In this document: positions 19,606 through 30,461 of the stretch, one piece after another | Layout of the letters: each line of letters opens with the position of its first letter | Position numbering within the stretch: the stretch's first letter is position 1 | NCBI GenBank assembly: GCA_951640165.1 | Contig: OX621266.1 | Span: 2,604,001-2,668,000 of the forward strand | DNA: 64,000 nucleotides | Source: Pseudoips prasinana | Taxonomy: Eukaryota; Arthropoda; Insecta; Lepidoptera; Nolidae | Direction of reading: 5' to 3' | Position numbers and translations under genes: made by a program | The notes under the pieces: model-generated | What the model was told of the DNA's origin: nothing | Seen by the model: the letters and a program-made list of their open reading frames with translations, nothing else | Database searches by the model: none

Positions 19606-19888
19606 TATACGCTCATATCTTTTTCTATCGACAAAAGGTACATATTTTCTTGTGTGTAACCGAGTGTTCTATTCATCTTGTAGCTTTTCTTGTAACGTAA
19701 ATATCTTCTGACATGAACTCTTAACCAAACATTTAGTCTGTTAATGTTTATGATAGCCCTAATATTCCGTAATCGCTGGTTCACGCCGCCCTTTTCTTTG
19801 ATGACGTGACAACTTTACTTTTTTAATTATTTTAAGACTTAATTTCATCGAAGTGCGATGCCCTCGTATCCCGCTGTATTTATATCAT
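19606..19888. other. No gene seen
   Basis: Spacer without recognisable content. Confidence 0.3.
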
Positions 19889-20080
19889 ACTAGCTGTGCC
19901 CCGCGGTTTATCGGCATAGAACTTTGTAAATATATATTGTGTATAATATGTATAGCCTATGTGTTAATCCAGCGTGTCAGCTAACTCCATACCAAATTTT
20001 ATTAAAACCGCTTCAGCCGCTTAGACGTGAAGGAGTAACAAACACTCACAAACTTTCGTCTAAAATTTATATTTCATTGA
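19889..20080. repeat. Moth interspersed repeat, diverged copy
   Basis: Starts actagctgtgccccgcggttt and contains tagcctatgtgttaatccag and ttattaaaaccgcttcagc..gaaggagtaacaaac, the layout of a very common lepidopteran non-coding repeat. It ends at the left TIR of the next element. Confidence 0.65.
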
Positions 20081-20284
20081 ACATTGAGGAGCATCTGTTC
20101 AAAAGGACGTATTTCTATGATAAACAAACTTCACAAAAACAGACAAAAACATCTAGTTTCTATTATAAAAATGCTAAAATTTAATTAAATGTAAGCTCAT
20201 TGTGAGGATTAAGACTACAATAATACATGCATATAAAAAAATAAAAAAAATACATCATTTTTTTTTTAAATTTAATTTTAGTTT

Positions 20285-20420
20285 AGAAATACGACTTATT
20301 GATCGGACAAATTAGAAATACGACCTTTTGATTTGTCACTTCTAGAAATATGCCCTTTTGATTTAACACTTTTAGAAATAAGGCTTTGTGAATGGACTTT
20401 TTGGAAATACAAAATAAAGA
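20285..20420. repeat. Subterminal repeat cluster (5 units, 29-30 bp)
   Basis: Units begin at about 20,285, 20,314, 20,344, 20,373 and 20,402 with agaaatacgaccttttgatt and variants. They echo the TIR inner sequence and are probable transposase-binding sites (inference). Confidence 0.8.
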
Positions 20421-20610
20421 GAAATACTAGTGAAGTTTTTTGGCATTCTGTGAAAATAAAAAAATCAATCAATTATGAGCAATACTTTGATGTTTATTAT
20501 CTACTTCTACTCTGAGCTGAAATTAGATTTTATAATGAGACAGATACAAAATTATTTTTCACATCATTTATTTTTTTATCATTAATCATTACAAAATATT
20601 ATTCAATCCC

Positions 20611-22526
20611 TTAAACTCTAATATCCCCAATGTCAGGTTCCATGCAAATGCATTCACTGTCCTCATTATGGTTATGATCATGATCCTCATCCTCATTCTC
20701 ATTGAGTGCGTTATGCTCATGAAGAATGTTTTTATACCATTGTAAATCTTCAATCAAGGCCCAATCTTCACCAAATTGTTTTACTAATAATAATGTGACA
20801 TCTTTTTTTTTGTTTCCAGTAAGACCTTTGCCTGTTGGTTGTTCTTGCAGTTGTTTAGGATGTCGTTTACCACGTTTCAATAATGATTCAAATTCTTCTT
20901 GACCCGATTCAAAACGATAGTTTTGAAATGCACAAATTTTGACATCTTTGAAACGACCTCCTGGACCTTTAACTTTTTTAATTTTAATTCTCTTAGCAGT
21001 TTGAATTTTTGTAAGCTTTTTGTAATTTAGCTCCAACTTTTTTATATCTTTGAGAGTCCAATCAAAGCCAATGTCATGAACTTTTTCATGTTTCTCTATG
21101 ATTTCTATGTATCCTGTCCTGTGTGTAATAATAGGTGTTTTCCTAATATCTTTTTCTATTCTACCGAATATGCGGTCTGCTGGCAAGAAACTATGCCCAC
21201 GAACAGGGAAAGTTATTGTGATTTCTTCAATTGTGTTATTGTTATTAGCTAACCAGTAAATTAGTAAATGTAGGATGTGGCTATTTTTGTTTTGTCCACC
21301 ACATCCATCACAGAACAACTTCAGTGACGTGACATTTTCAGGAATAGTTAAATTGGTTAAGTATGTCAGCAATGCTGATCCAATTTCTAGAGACCCACGA
21401 GAAGCCTGTGTCTCATCCCATACAAAAAAGTCAGGTTGCTTTTTGTCTACGTCAGTTATACAAAAATTGTAAAAACTGATTTGCCTGCTGTAAAATGCGT
21501 CTTGTATAGGTGTTCTTGGTAATGGTAATACCTTCTGCAAATCAAAACACAGCCTTATGCTGTTGGCAACTGGTGTTCTCAATAGTTCATAGAAAGCATT
21601 GGATCTTAGTTTGTGAACCCTCTTTTCAACCATCAGTGTTTGCTTTCGTTGACTGTTGGTTTCATTTTTTATTTTATTCGTCCACAATATGCAAACACTG
21701 CATGCATCAGTAGCTGGGGATTTGAACCCAATGTTGAATTCATTGCAAAATATATTGTGGAACATGGTGCGGGAAACCCATAAATTTCTAGGCACTGACA
21801 GGTTATAGATTCTGAGTAATCTAGCAGCGTTTAGGTCAGATGACAAATAAATTCTTTTGCTTTTCTGTCTGTTATAGTGACTTTCCTGAGCAGGTAACTT
21901 TTTCAAGAATTCTCTTAACTTTTCTTTTTTCTCTCTTGACTTGGCTGCTTTCCTGTCCCCACCTCGCTTCTCTGTAGGTGTTTCCCCTTGACTCAGCCTA
22001 ACATTTAAGTTTCTTAGCCTTTTTTCTCCAATTGAAAAAGTTTTTTGAAACACTTGTTTACACACTGTTGTCAGTTTTTTATTTATAAATAGATGGTAGG
22101 TGCAACTAACCTTTCGATTTTTCGTTGTCGCTCTTGGATTTGACTTTCCTCGATTTAGTGGCTCATACGGTGCTAAGAGCCTAGAAAGATAAATATCTTG
22201 ATCTACCTTCCCACGCCGTTTAAAAAACAACTTTCTGTTTTCTATGATATCTTGTAATGTCAACCGTTTACATTTGAAAGTTTTTAGCGACTTGTGATTA
22301 CATGGACATCTATAATTTTTGCACAAGGGATCTTTATCTGTGTAAGTCCTGAAAAAATACATAGAAAAAGTATATTAATTAGTTATTATCTTAATAAGAA
22401 AACAGGATATCGAACTAAGAACCTACATTAGAATGTCACTTACGTTTTACGGTATTCCGAACGTTCTTTACGCTTTTTTTTCCTTGAACCAGCATTCAAG
22501 GTCTCGACTAAACCTTGCTCATCCAT
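20611..22526 (-). CDS. Transposase-like protein with CDGCGGQNKN and GHSFLPAD motifs, one intron
   Basis: Exon 1 is 22,526-22,444 (starts MDEQGLVETLNAGSRKKKRK), donor GTAAGT, a 95-bp intron, acceptor tttcag, exon 2 22,348-20,611. The splice joins in frame to give 606 residues and no stops. After a basic N-terminus comes a Cys-rich segment (CKNYRCPCNHK), a basic region, DACSVCILW, then a probable RNase H-fold core: LCFDLQKVLPLP, FVWDETQASRGSLEIG, KLFCDGCGGQNKN and PVRGHSFLPADRIFGRIEK; the C-terminus is acidic (His/Asp/Glu-rich). It resembles a widespread insect family of uncharacterised proteins sharing the CGGQN and GH..D..E motifs (Pfam DUF7869 from memory, unchecked). Its place between matching TIRs indicates the transposase, nuclear acting. 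Retained motifs and intact splicing suggest recent activity. Confidence 0.85.
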
Positions 22527-23077
22527 TTTCACTCTGATTTTTACTTTATAATAACTTCCAAACTTCAAAATTTCACAAAATCCATCAACTCGCATCGAAA
22601 GACAAAACGTTAGGAGTAACTTCTGTCAGTGTCATCTGTCGACGTCGTTATAGAGATGTAGAGTCATAATTTTTTTTATTTTTTATTTTTTTAGGGTTGC
22701 TATTGGCAATGACATTCAACGTACAGCCGTCATGTTTTGACTCGATACCGTTTTTTAGTCAAACAAATCGATTTTTATTAAAGTTGTTATGTATGGAAAA
22801 AAATATGACCTTTTGAACAGAAAAATAAATAAAAGATGCTATTTGTAGAAGAAATATGCCTGTTCTGTTTAAAACAATCCAAAACAACATTTTAATGCAG
22901 AAATACATCCGTTCTGATTGGAATCCAATTTTTTAAGATTTTATTATATGGGAAATACGCTCCTTTTGAACAAGTATTTAGGCTCATTCAGTGGAGTTTT
23001 TTGTTATGAGTTCAAAAAAAAAATAAAAAAAATAAAAACTTGGAAAGTGAAATACGACCTTTTGAACAGACGCTCCT

Positions 23078-23799
23078 ATATAATTTATTTATTTTAGAAT
23101 AGACTAAGCTCTGATATTACGCTGATAGACTAAGCTCTGAAATTAAATATTATTAATATTGAAATTATTTTATTTTTATTTATTGGACCTATCTTTTACC
23201 TCCATTTAGTGAAGTGTATTCACCTGCAGTGTTTGCTTAATTATGTACTATACTACTCTGTCAATAAAGTACCGGGAAAATATCAATAATATACAAAATG
23301 TTTGTTATTCATCCAAAGAACAATGGGCAAAAATGTATGGAACGTGGTACCCGCTCCAATAGTCCTCATTAATATATCATTGAATAGACATTTTGATGCA
23401 GAAAAACGTCTACCATGGCGCCTGTCCCTATTCACGTTTGGAAAGCAGTAATCTCACTATCTATACTTATTATTATAAAGCTTTAATCTCAGGAACTGCT
23501 AGTCCGATTTAAAAAATTCTTTCAGTGTTAGATAGCCCATTTATTGAGGAAGGCTATAAGCTATATATCATCGCTACGCTACGACTAAAAGGAGCCGAGC
23601 AGCAGGGGTGAAACCACGGGGAACAGCTTGTGTTTTATAAATGATGAAGAATTTATTACAAACTACTTATATAAGTAAAATAAAGCTAGAATAACATGAT
23701 ACAACACATTTAGGATTCTATTATTAAAAGAAGTAAGAACACAAGCATTCTTTAAATACAAAACATATATTTTATCAATAAGTGAGTAGATTTAAAACA
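23078..23799. other. Repeat-containing spacer, no gene
   Basis: A short direct repeat (gatagactaagctctga.atta) lies at about 23,100-23,145. About 23,460-23,632 is a common moth repeat (taatctcaggaactgctagt..aggctataagctatatatcatc..gaaaccacggggaacagc). No coding content. Confidence 0.6.
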
Positions 23800-26360
23800 T
23801 TACATATCGGTATCAACTATAACAGCATTGAGGAAAGATGCCGGAGCAGTAAATCCCGTATGCCTCGCATAGCCTAAGTACCATACGATGGACACTATAT
23901 GTGCACAAGTGCCGATCGTACGTCGCCCGGTTAAACATGTGCAATACTGTTGGACAATATTATTTGCACTGCTGATTAATATATAACAAAAATATGTTTT
24001 TACACGGACATGTCGCGACTGGATTCGTCCACGCAAAAGCCAGGCATCTTCGTGTATGCCATAGTCTGGCAGATCATCAAGTGCTCCCTCTCTGTACGTT
24101 TCAATTATATATAGACCATTTGATAAATGCTCGGCACAGTAAGATCTTGCCAGCTTGAGTTGGTATGTACCTAGCGCTAATAGAATTATATCCTCCTCCG
24201 TCATTGAAGGGAAGTTTTCAATCTGGCTCGCTTCCATCCTCTGAAAATATACTCTTCTGTGGTTAAGCCGTTTTCTCTCTACATACATATGCAGAAGATT
24301 CGGGGTATCTATTTTCTGCCTTATTATATGGACGAATTCGTCTGCGTGTACGCTATCCACGATGGGTTGGTGGAAGTGATTCGTGATAGCTGCGGCAATC
24401 TGAAAATCAGTGAACATATTGGGCAGTGACTTATTAAAATATTTTTGCCGCAAGAGCTTAAAATCACGTTTAAACCGGCCATTTGCCACTTCCACAACCC
24501 ACCGGCATAGCGTTACCGATCGAGCTTCGTTGGATTGTTCAGTGGTCAGCTGTGTCTCTTGGCGGTTCTTTGTTGGTGGGACATAGGATTCATACCCACA
24601 TTCATCAATGAGGTCCAAGCTGTCCCTAAAACCTCGATCTAATATAAAAGCATCGTTTGTTCGGAGTAACCAATGTAATGGATGTTGTCCATCATTCATA
24701 ATATCGCCCATTATTTGCGCATCTGTTTTTGTTGCAGCGTATGGACCCATTACATCCAATATATATCCATCAGTACATACAAGTAGGAAAGGTTTCAGTA
24801 GATTCTGAAACTTGTGTAAACTGTAGGATAATCTTTGGAATAAAAAGTTCGAGCTTTTATTTATGTAAATGTAAGTACCATCACCAATCAATAATAACTT
24901 ATCATTATTTTCATTTCCAAATAAGGCTTTTGGTATAGTTAGATTTTTTTCCAATAATTGTTGTCTGTCAATGTGATCCACTCCCAAATGCAGCCCGACA
25001 TAATTGTTACTGAGACACTCCCTCACAATAACCAATAAACGTTCGAGCTTTCGTCGTGACATGTTAAATAATGTCGCAAGTCTTTCATTTGGCTCCCCAG
25101 AACGCAGTTTTGTTAGATAAATACCTAATGCAGTTCTCGGCTCTCTACATCTTTCATTTAGTGCAGGTGTTTGTACCAATATATTATCAAACTCTTCGCA
25201 CTTGCGTCCTGTCCAAAAGTGCATCTCTTCGTTGGTTAAAGCGCCTCTCGTGTTGAAGTCTAGCCGAGGTCCACGTTGTAAGGCCATTCTTAACATGTCA
25301 CAAATGTCAGTAAACTGTTCTGTATTAAAATCATGAGTGACATTACATGTTTGAGGTAGCTCATCCCAAACGTTGTTCTCTAAGTGCTGTGTACACACTC
25401 TTGCACCATTTGGAATATAAAGCTTATATTCACAAAAGATGTGAGTTTTAATTGTTATTGGGATTCGATGGCGAGTTGCGTTTGGACAGTTGTTAAATAT
25501 ACAATGCCGTGGTGTGTTTGGAGCACGTGTATACTCTGAAACTTGAAATTCCTGAACATTTTGCACAGCTTCCGGCACAGCTTCCGGCACTGCTTCCGGC
25601 ATTGCATCCGGCACTGCTTCCGGCATTGCTTCTGGCACTGCATCTGGCATTGCTACGGGCACGGCAGGGTTCGCATGTCTTCTCACTGCATTATCAGCGG
25701 ACTGCCAACATCGGTGACACACACGTCGTGTGCCATCGAATACCACCTGAAAGTAGTAAAAATATGATTTAATATATATTTTTTGGAACTAAGCTAAAAA
25801 ACTGAGAAAACAACGTCACGTAAATACAAAATATTAAAGTGTCGATCGTAACCTAACAACACTTTTGTTATAGTAAGCGCAGATTCAACAAAGTCGTCGG
25901 GCCATAAATCATTTCTCTATGTCCATCTTGCTTGCACTTATAAAGCTTATGGAACGCTAATGCAAAATAATAGGGCATTGGAATAATAAAAGTGACTTTC
26001 GAAGGTCCGATGACTCCACACGTGCGCACAGTGTCCAGGTAGCTAATATCGAGTTAGAAAGGATAAGCCCTTTTGTTTGTACTGCTAACCATTATCTATT
26101 GTTATTGGTAATGACCGTCTTAAGTGGCAGCACCTGTGCTATACTTAGATTAAGAGTATAAACGGCACGGACGAAGGGATGATGAAATAAAACCACACCT
26201 TGATTATAATAATGGAAGTGCTTACCTCCAGAACAGCATGTTCATGAATAAACGCAGCGAACTCAGGGCGCGTTCTTGACAGATTAGTTGTCAAAACATG
26301 TTGTTGGTATCTTCTGGTATATAAAGCTCGCCGACACATTACACAGTTGAGACGTTCCAT
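23800..26360 (-). CDS. DDE transposase-like protein (PIF/Harbinger type) with N-terminal zinc motifs and C-terminal SWIM finger
   Basis: Exon 1 26,360-26,226 (starts MERLNCVMCRR), donor GAG|GTAAGC, 479-bp intron, acceptor ctttcag, exon 2 25,746-23,800; in frame, 693 residues, no stops. Order: a CxxC..CxxC zinc motif split by the intron (CVMC / VCHRCW, ZAD-like), a PEAV/PEAM 4-residue repeat (12-bp DNA repeat, about 25,565-25,655), a THAP-like C2CH segment (HCIFNNCPN..GARVCTQHL), a helix-turn-helix-like ERLATLFNMSRRKLERLL, a DDE core (LLIGDGTYIY; AFILDRGFRD; CRWVVEVANGRFKRDFKLL) and a SWIM-type CTCLTGRR..GTCAHIVSIVW. All three acidic residues are present. No TIRs were found nearby and a CpG-rich patch lies upstream, so it may be an immobilised or domesticated transposase. 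A broken paralogue is at 43,213-45,380. Confidence 0.8.
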
Positions 26361-26934
26361 TGCGGTATTCCAGTTCGAAAAGCAAATCAGTATAGTCCAC
26401 AACACTAGCACAGGTCAGCGTTAATTAGAGCGGGTAACAAGTCCAGTAGGAGCGCAGGGGTCAGTAGTTAATAAAACCGAGTTATGAAAGCACAAAAGAA
26501 ACTCAAACAGCAGCTAAACGTCGTCACGAGCGCAAAACGAACGAGCGACTGACGCAGGACGCGAACACGTCTGGTGTCAGTCGATCCCCTCCTCTCCCTC
26601 CCCCGCTGCTCTTGCGCACACCCCGCGCTCAGGAGCAAAGGGACTCGAGTTAAAATGAGGAGTGCATGGCAAAGTCTTACGTAAAAACGTTATTAATAGA
26701 AAACATGAACGGAAATGCCGAAAATATTACCTTGGTACTCATTTTCTTACATAAATAAGTGGTAACTTATATACTCGTATATGTATGTTTATCGCCGGGG
26801 CCACGAGACTGTCTAAACAGGTTACTGTGGCCCTGGAAAGCAAAGGGAAACTGAAGGAACAGGGTTTTTATTAGTTAGTAAGACTGTCGTTTATCTTCAA
26901 ACGCAATCAGATTTGAGAGTGGCGGCTATAGTAA
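26361..26934. promoter_or_regulatory. Upstream region of the DDE+SWIM gene, CpG-rich, candidate promoter
   Basis: About 26,500-26,650 is GC- and CpG-rich (cccctcctctccctccccc, gcgcacaccccgcgctcag), unlike the surrounding AT-rich DNA, and lies 140-290 bases 5' of the minus-strand start codon. No TATA box is obvious. About 26,700-26,934 shows nothing further. Confidence 0.4.
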
Positions 26935-26981
26935 AAATTGTTCCTCTTGGTAAGACCTTTTAAACGACACTACAATCATAT

Positions 26982-28073
26982 CTATTGGAGCCGGGTACCA
27001 TTTTGCTCATTCTTCTTTATTTTATCTCCTTCAAAGTATGCTCCTTCAGAAACGATACACTTACGCCAACGAATAATCCATTCATCAAAACATTTTTTAA
27101 ACGCTGCTTTCGGAATTGAGTTCAGTTCTCGCCGCGAATTCTCCTTTATGTCTTCTACCGATTGAAAACGGGTACAACGAAGTGGTCATTTGAGTTTAGG
27201 AAAAAGAAAGAAGTCAGCTGGAGCCATATCTGGTGAATATGGTGGTTGCTGGATGGTATTTGTTGAGTGTTTGGTCAAAAATTCGTTCACAATGATGGCC
27301 TTGTGCGAAGGCGCATTATCGTGGTGCAAAATCCAAGAATTTTCTTTCCACAAATCTGGCCTTTTTCGTCGAATTTGTTCTCTTAAACGCCGCATAACAC
27401 TCAAATAATATTCTTTATTTACCGTTTGACCTTCCGGTAAGAATTTAGAGTGCACAACACCGCGATAGTCAAAGAAAACAGTCAACATGACTTTGACTTT
27501 TGGTCGACTTTGGCGTGGTTTTTTCAGTTTCGGTTCAGTTGGAAGGCGCTACTCCGAAGCTTGTTGACTAGTTTGCATGTCAAACTCGTAAACCCACGTC
27601 TCGTCACCAGTAACAATGCGTTTCATGAATGTTGGGTCGGAATTGACTCGTTCTACCATGGCCTCAGCGACTTTCATGCGATTGAGTTTTTGGAGAAAAT
27701 TTAGATCTTTGGGACTAGCCGAGCGGCAACATGTTTCAACCAAATGATTAGTTAAAATGGTACGAATCGACTCGTGAGATACAGAAAGTTCGGCGGCTAT
27801 CTCTCTCAGAGTTGAATGAGGATTTTCAGTCACTATTTCCTTCACTTTTGCGATGTTAACTTCAGTTGCAGACGTTGATGGCCTACCAGAGCGAGGCAAT
27901 TCTTTCATAACATCTCGACCGCTTTTGAACGCTTTGAACCACTCATAAGCACGAGTTTTTGATAAAGTCGATTCACCGTAAGCCTTCTGTAACATTTTCA
28001 GTGACTCCGAACACGAAATTCTATTAGCGATTAAAAATTTAAGACAAACTCTTTGTTCGATATTTTTGTCCAT
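26982..28073 (-). pseudogene. Mariner transposase with two in-frame nonsense codons
   Basis: A 364-codon frame from MDKNIEQRVCLKFLIANRIS to a TAG at 26,982-26,984. It has the paired N-terminal helix-turn-helix (YEWFKAFKSGR, HSTLREIAAELSVSHESIR) and the DD34D catalytic residues: VTGDETWVYEFD, WILHHDNAPSH and YSPDMAPADFFLF with 34 residues between the last two Asp. A TAG at 27,549-27,551 replaces a Trp codon in SEWR, and a TGA at 27,186-27,188 follows PKLK. No frameshifts. The left-hand flank (28,103 on) is a moth repeat that removes the expected 5' TIR, and I could not find the 3' TIR. Inactive, but only two point changes from an open frame. Confidence 0.9.
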
Positions 28074-28102
28074 TATGAAATTCGCAATACACACTATATA
28101 TG

Positions 28103-30101
28103 ATACTAGCTGGTGCCCGCGACTTCGTCCGCGACAATTTTGAATGATGACCAATGTAACTACTTACTTCTAGCTTAATCTAAAAAATATAACTTTTAAA
28201 ACAAATAAGCAATATAAATTAAAAAAAAAACCTAATCTATAAATAACTTAACTAAGAAAGAAACTAAAGACTACTTTGCTACTGTTATTAAAAAAAACGA
28301 CCCGATATCATTGACCAAAAAAAATCAAAGAATACATATCAATTGTCCTTAAGTACAGTCAGTAAGTCAAATAAAGTAAAATAATAATCAACGATGCATT
28401 AATCACAAAGGTAACTCCCATTGGATTAGGTTGTGACCACGGCATTGAGAGGTCTTATATAACATTTTGTAAACGAAACCATAGCACGATCTAAAACGAT
28501 GAGTACGCTATCTACTAACAAAAATATAAACTTGTAAAGCGGTAAAATTAAGATGTGTGCATAGTTTTTGGGTGAGATTTAGGCGATCATCTATTGATTC
28601 AGTTTTGGACTACCTTTTATTTCAAGCATTTATTTATTTTAACCGATATACCAAATAAGTTCCACGATCTGAAACGATATTACCGTCATCTAGTTACAAA
28701 ATTGTGAACTTGTTGATCAGTAAAATTACGATGTAATTTTTTGGGTGCGACACGAACCATCTCGACACGAACAATTTATACTACGCTAACTCGATTTTTT
28801 AATGTCGCTTTTTAAGACCACAACATTTTAACCAACTTGGCAAAGAAACGAATTTCTCTAAAATTTGAGTTGGCGTAAATTGTTGGTGTCGATTTATTGA
28901 ATCAGTTTTGGATTACCTTTGTTTAACAACATTTTATTTCCTTGATTGCTTTAATTTTAACTAAAAGACCAAATACTAATTTCCGTGCGTTTAACTCCAA
29001 AAATAAACAGATTTTCATACAAACTTACATCCCCTATTTTAGTCGTCCTTAGGGCTGGAATTCCGATAAATCCTGAAATACATATTTTTAATTTTTAAAT
29101 GGAAGGCCAAATACCAATTTTCATGCGTTAACCTTAAAAAATGTCACATTTTTTCATACAAACTTACATCCCCTATTTGTCACCCTTAGGGATGGAATTC
29201 TCGGAAATCCTGAAATATATATATATTTTAATTTTATACCGAAATGCCAAATACCAATTTACATGCGTTTAGCTTAATACTTGTTGTCACATTTTTCATA
29301 CAAACTTACATCTCCAATTTTACGCCTTTGGGGGTGGAATTTTCAAAAATCCTTAAATATCTATTTAATTTTTTAACTGCAAGTCCATATACCAAAGCAA
29401 AAATTTTCATAAAATCTTTCATCCCTTATTTTACTCCTTTAGGGGTGGTATGTTAAAAAACCCTTCTTCAGTGAACGCCTACGTCATAAAAGGTACCTAC
29501 TGTCAAAATGTCAAGTCTCTAACTCCAGCCGTTTTGGCTGTTTGTTGATATGTCAGTCAGTCAATATAAACTTACATCCCCTATTTTACGCCCTTGGGAG
29601 TTTTTTTTTCCAAAAATCCTGAAATAAATATACATTTTCCTGAAATACATATTTCTTAATTTATAACTGAAATGCCAAATACCAATTTTCATGCGTTTAA
29701 CTTAAAACATGTTGTCACATTTTTCATACAAACTTACATCCCCAATTTTACGCCCTTAGGGGTGGAATTCTGAAAAAGACTGAAATGTATATTTTTAATT
29801 TTAAACTGAAATGCCAAATACCAATTTTCATGCGTTTTACTTCAAAATTTACACATTTTTCATACAAACTAACCCCCCCCCCCCTATTTTACGTTCTTGG
29901 GGCTGAATTTCCAACAATCCTGAAATACATATTTTTTATAACTGGAAGGCCAAATTCCAATTTTCATACCTTTAAATTCAAAAACGGCAAAGTTTCATAC
30001 CAACTTTGCACCCCCGTTTTACCACCCGGTCCAATGGTTTGGGCTGGGCGTTGATGAGTCAGTCAATCAGTCAGGACTTCTCTTTTTATTTATATAGATT
30101 A
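28103..30101. repeat. 2-kb moth interspersed repeat with ~8 internal degenerate tandem units
   Basis: Starts actagctggtgcccgcgact and ends ccaatggtttgggctgggcg..gatgagtcagtcaatcagtc..tttttatttatatagatt, both typical of a common lepidopteran repeat. Between about 29,010 and 30,030 a block with tacaaacttacatcccctat, then tttacgcccttaggggtggaatt and ccaaataccaattttcatgcg, recurs about eight times at 105-165-bp spacing. A 12-C run lies at 29,873-29,884. No gene. Confidence 0.85.
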
Positions 30102-30461
30102 CTAAAACCAGCACTGTATTTAATATAAAAAACAGATGCAACTCAAACTCCACGCCAAAATTGAAAACAGTTGTGCCAATCTAACAACAACAAAAAAAAC
30201 AAAAATTTGAATTTGGAACCATAAACAAATCATCCATTCCCGATACTTTTTTGACTGAATGTATCTCTTTTAGTTCATGGACTTCTTGTGTTATCATACG
30301 GACATCCTTCGATCGTTTCCGATTTCTTTGATGGGGTGAATGAACTATAAATTTTTTATACGTAGTTGCAAGAAGGGGATGCTATTATTGTTTTGGGTCA
30401 GTATAATAAAGCTGCTGAGACTAAAATAAAGGTTTATTTTCTTTTTTATATGTTGTGGAAT
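30102..30461. other. No gene seen
   Basis: AT-rich flank of the R1-clade LINE insertion. It continues after the insertion at 32,699. Confidence 0.35.

Larger units (their letters stand above)
20087..23077. mobile_element. Complete DNA transposon, 2,991 bp, with TIRs and subterminal repeats
   Basis: TIRs: left from 20,087 reads AGGAGCATCTGTTCAAAAGG, then aCGTATTTC; the right end, inverted from 23,077, reads AGGAGCGTCTGTTCAAAAGG, then tCGTATTTC (about 29 bp, 2 mismatches). Variants of gaaatacgaccttttgaacag recur inside both ends in one orientation: five copies at 29-30-bp spacing at 20,285-20,420, and four at 22,800-22,971. One intact spliced gene lies between. No clear target duplication is visible. 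Confidence 0.85.

Noticed and set aside
20087..23077. Target-site duplication of 2-8 bp at the transposon ends
   Set aside because: Flanks acattg and atataa share no convincing direct repeat for any placement of the TIR start I tried.
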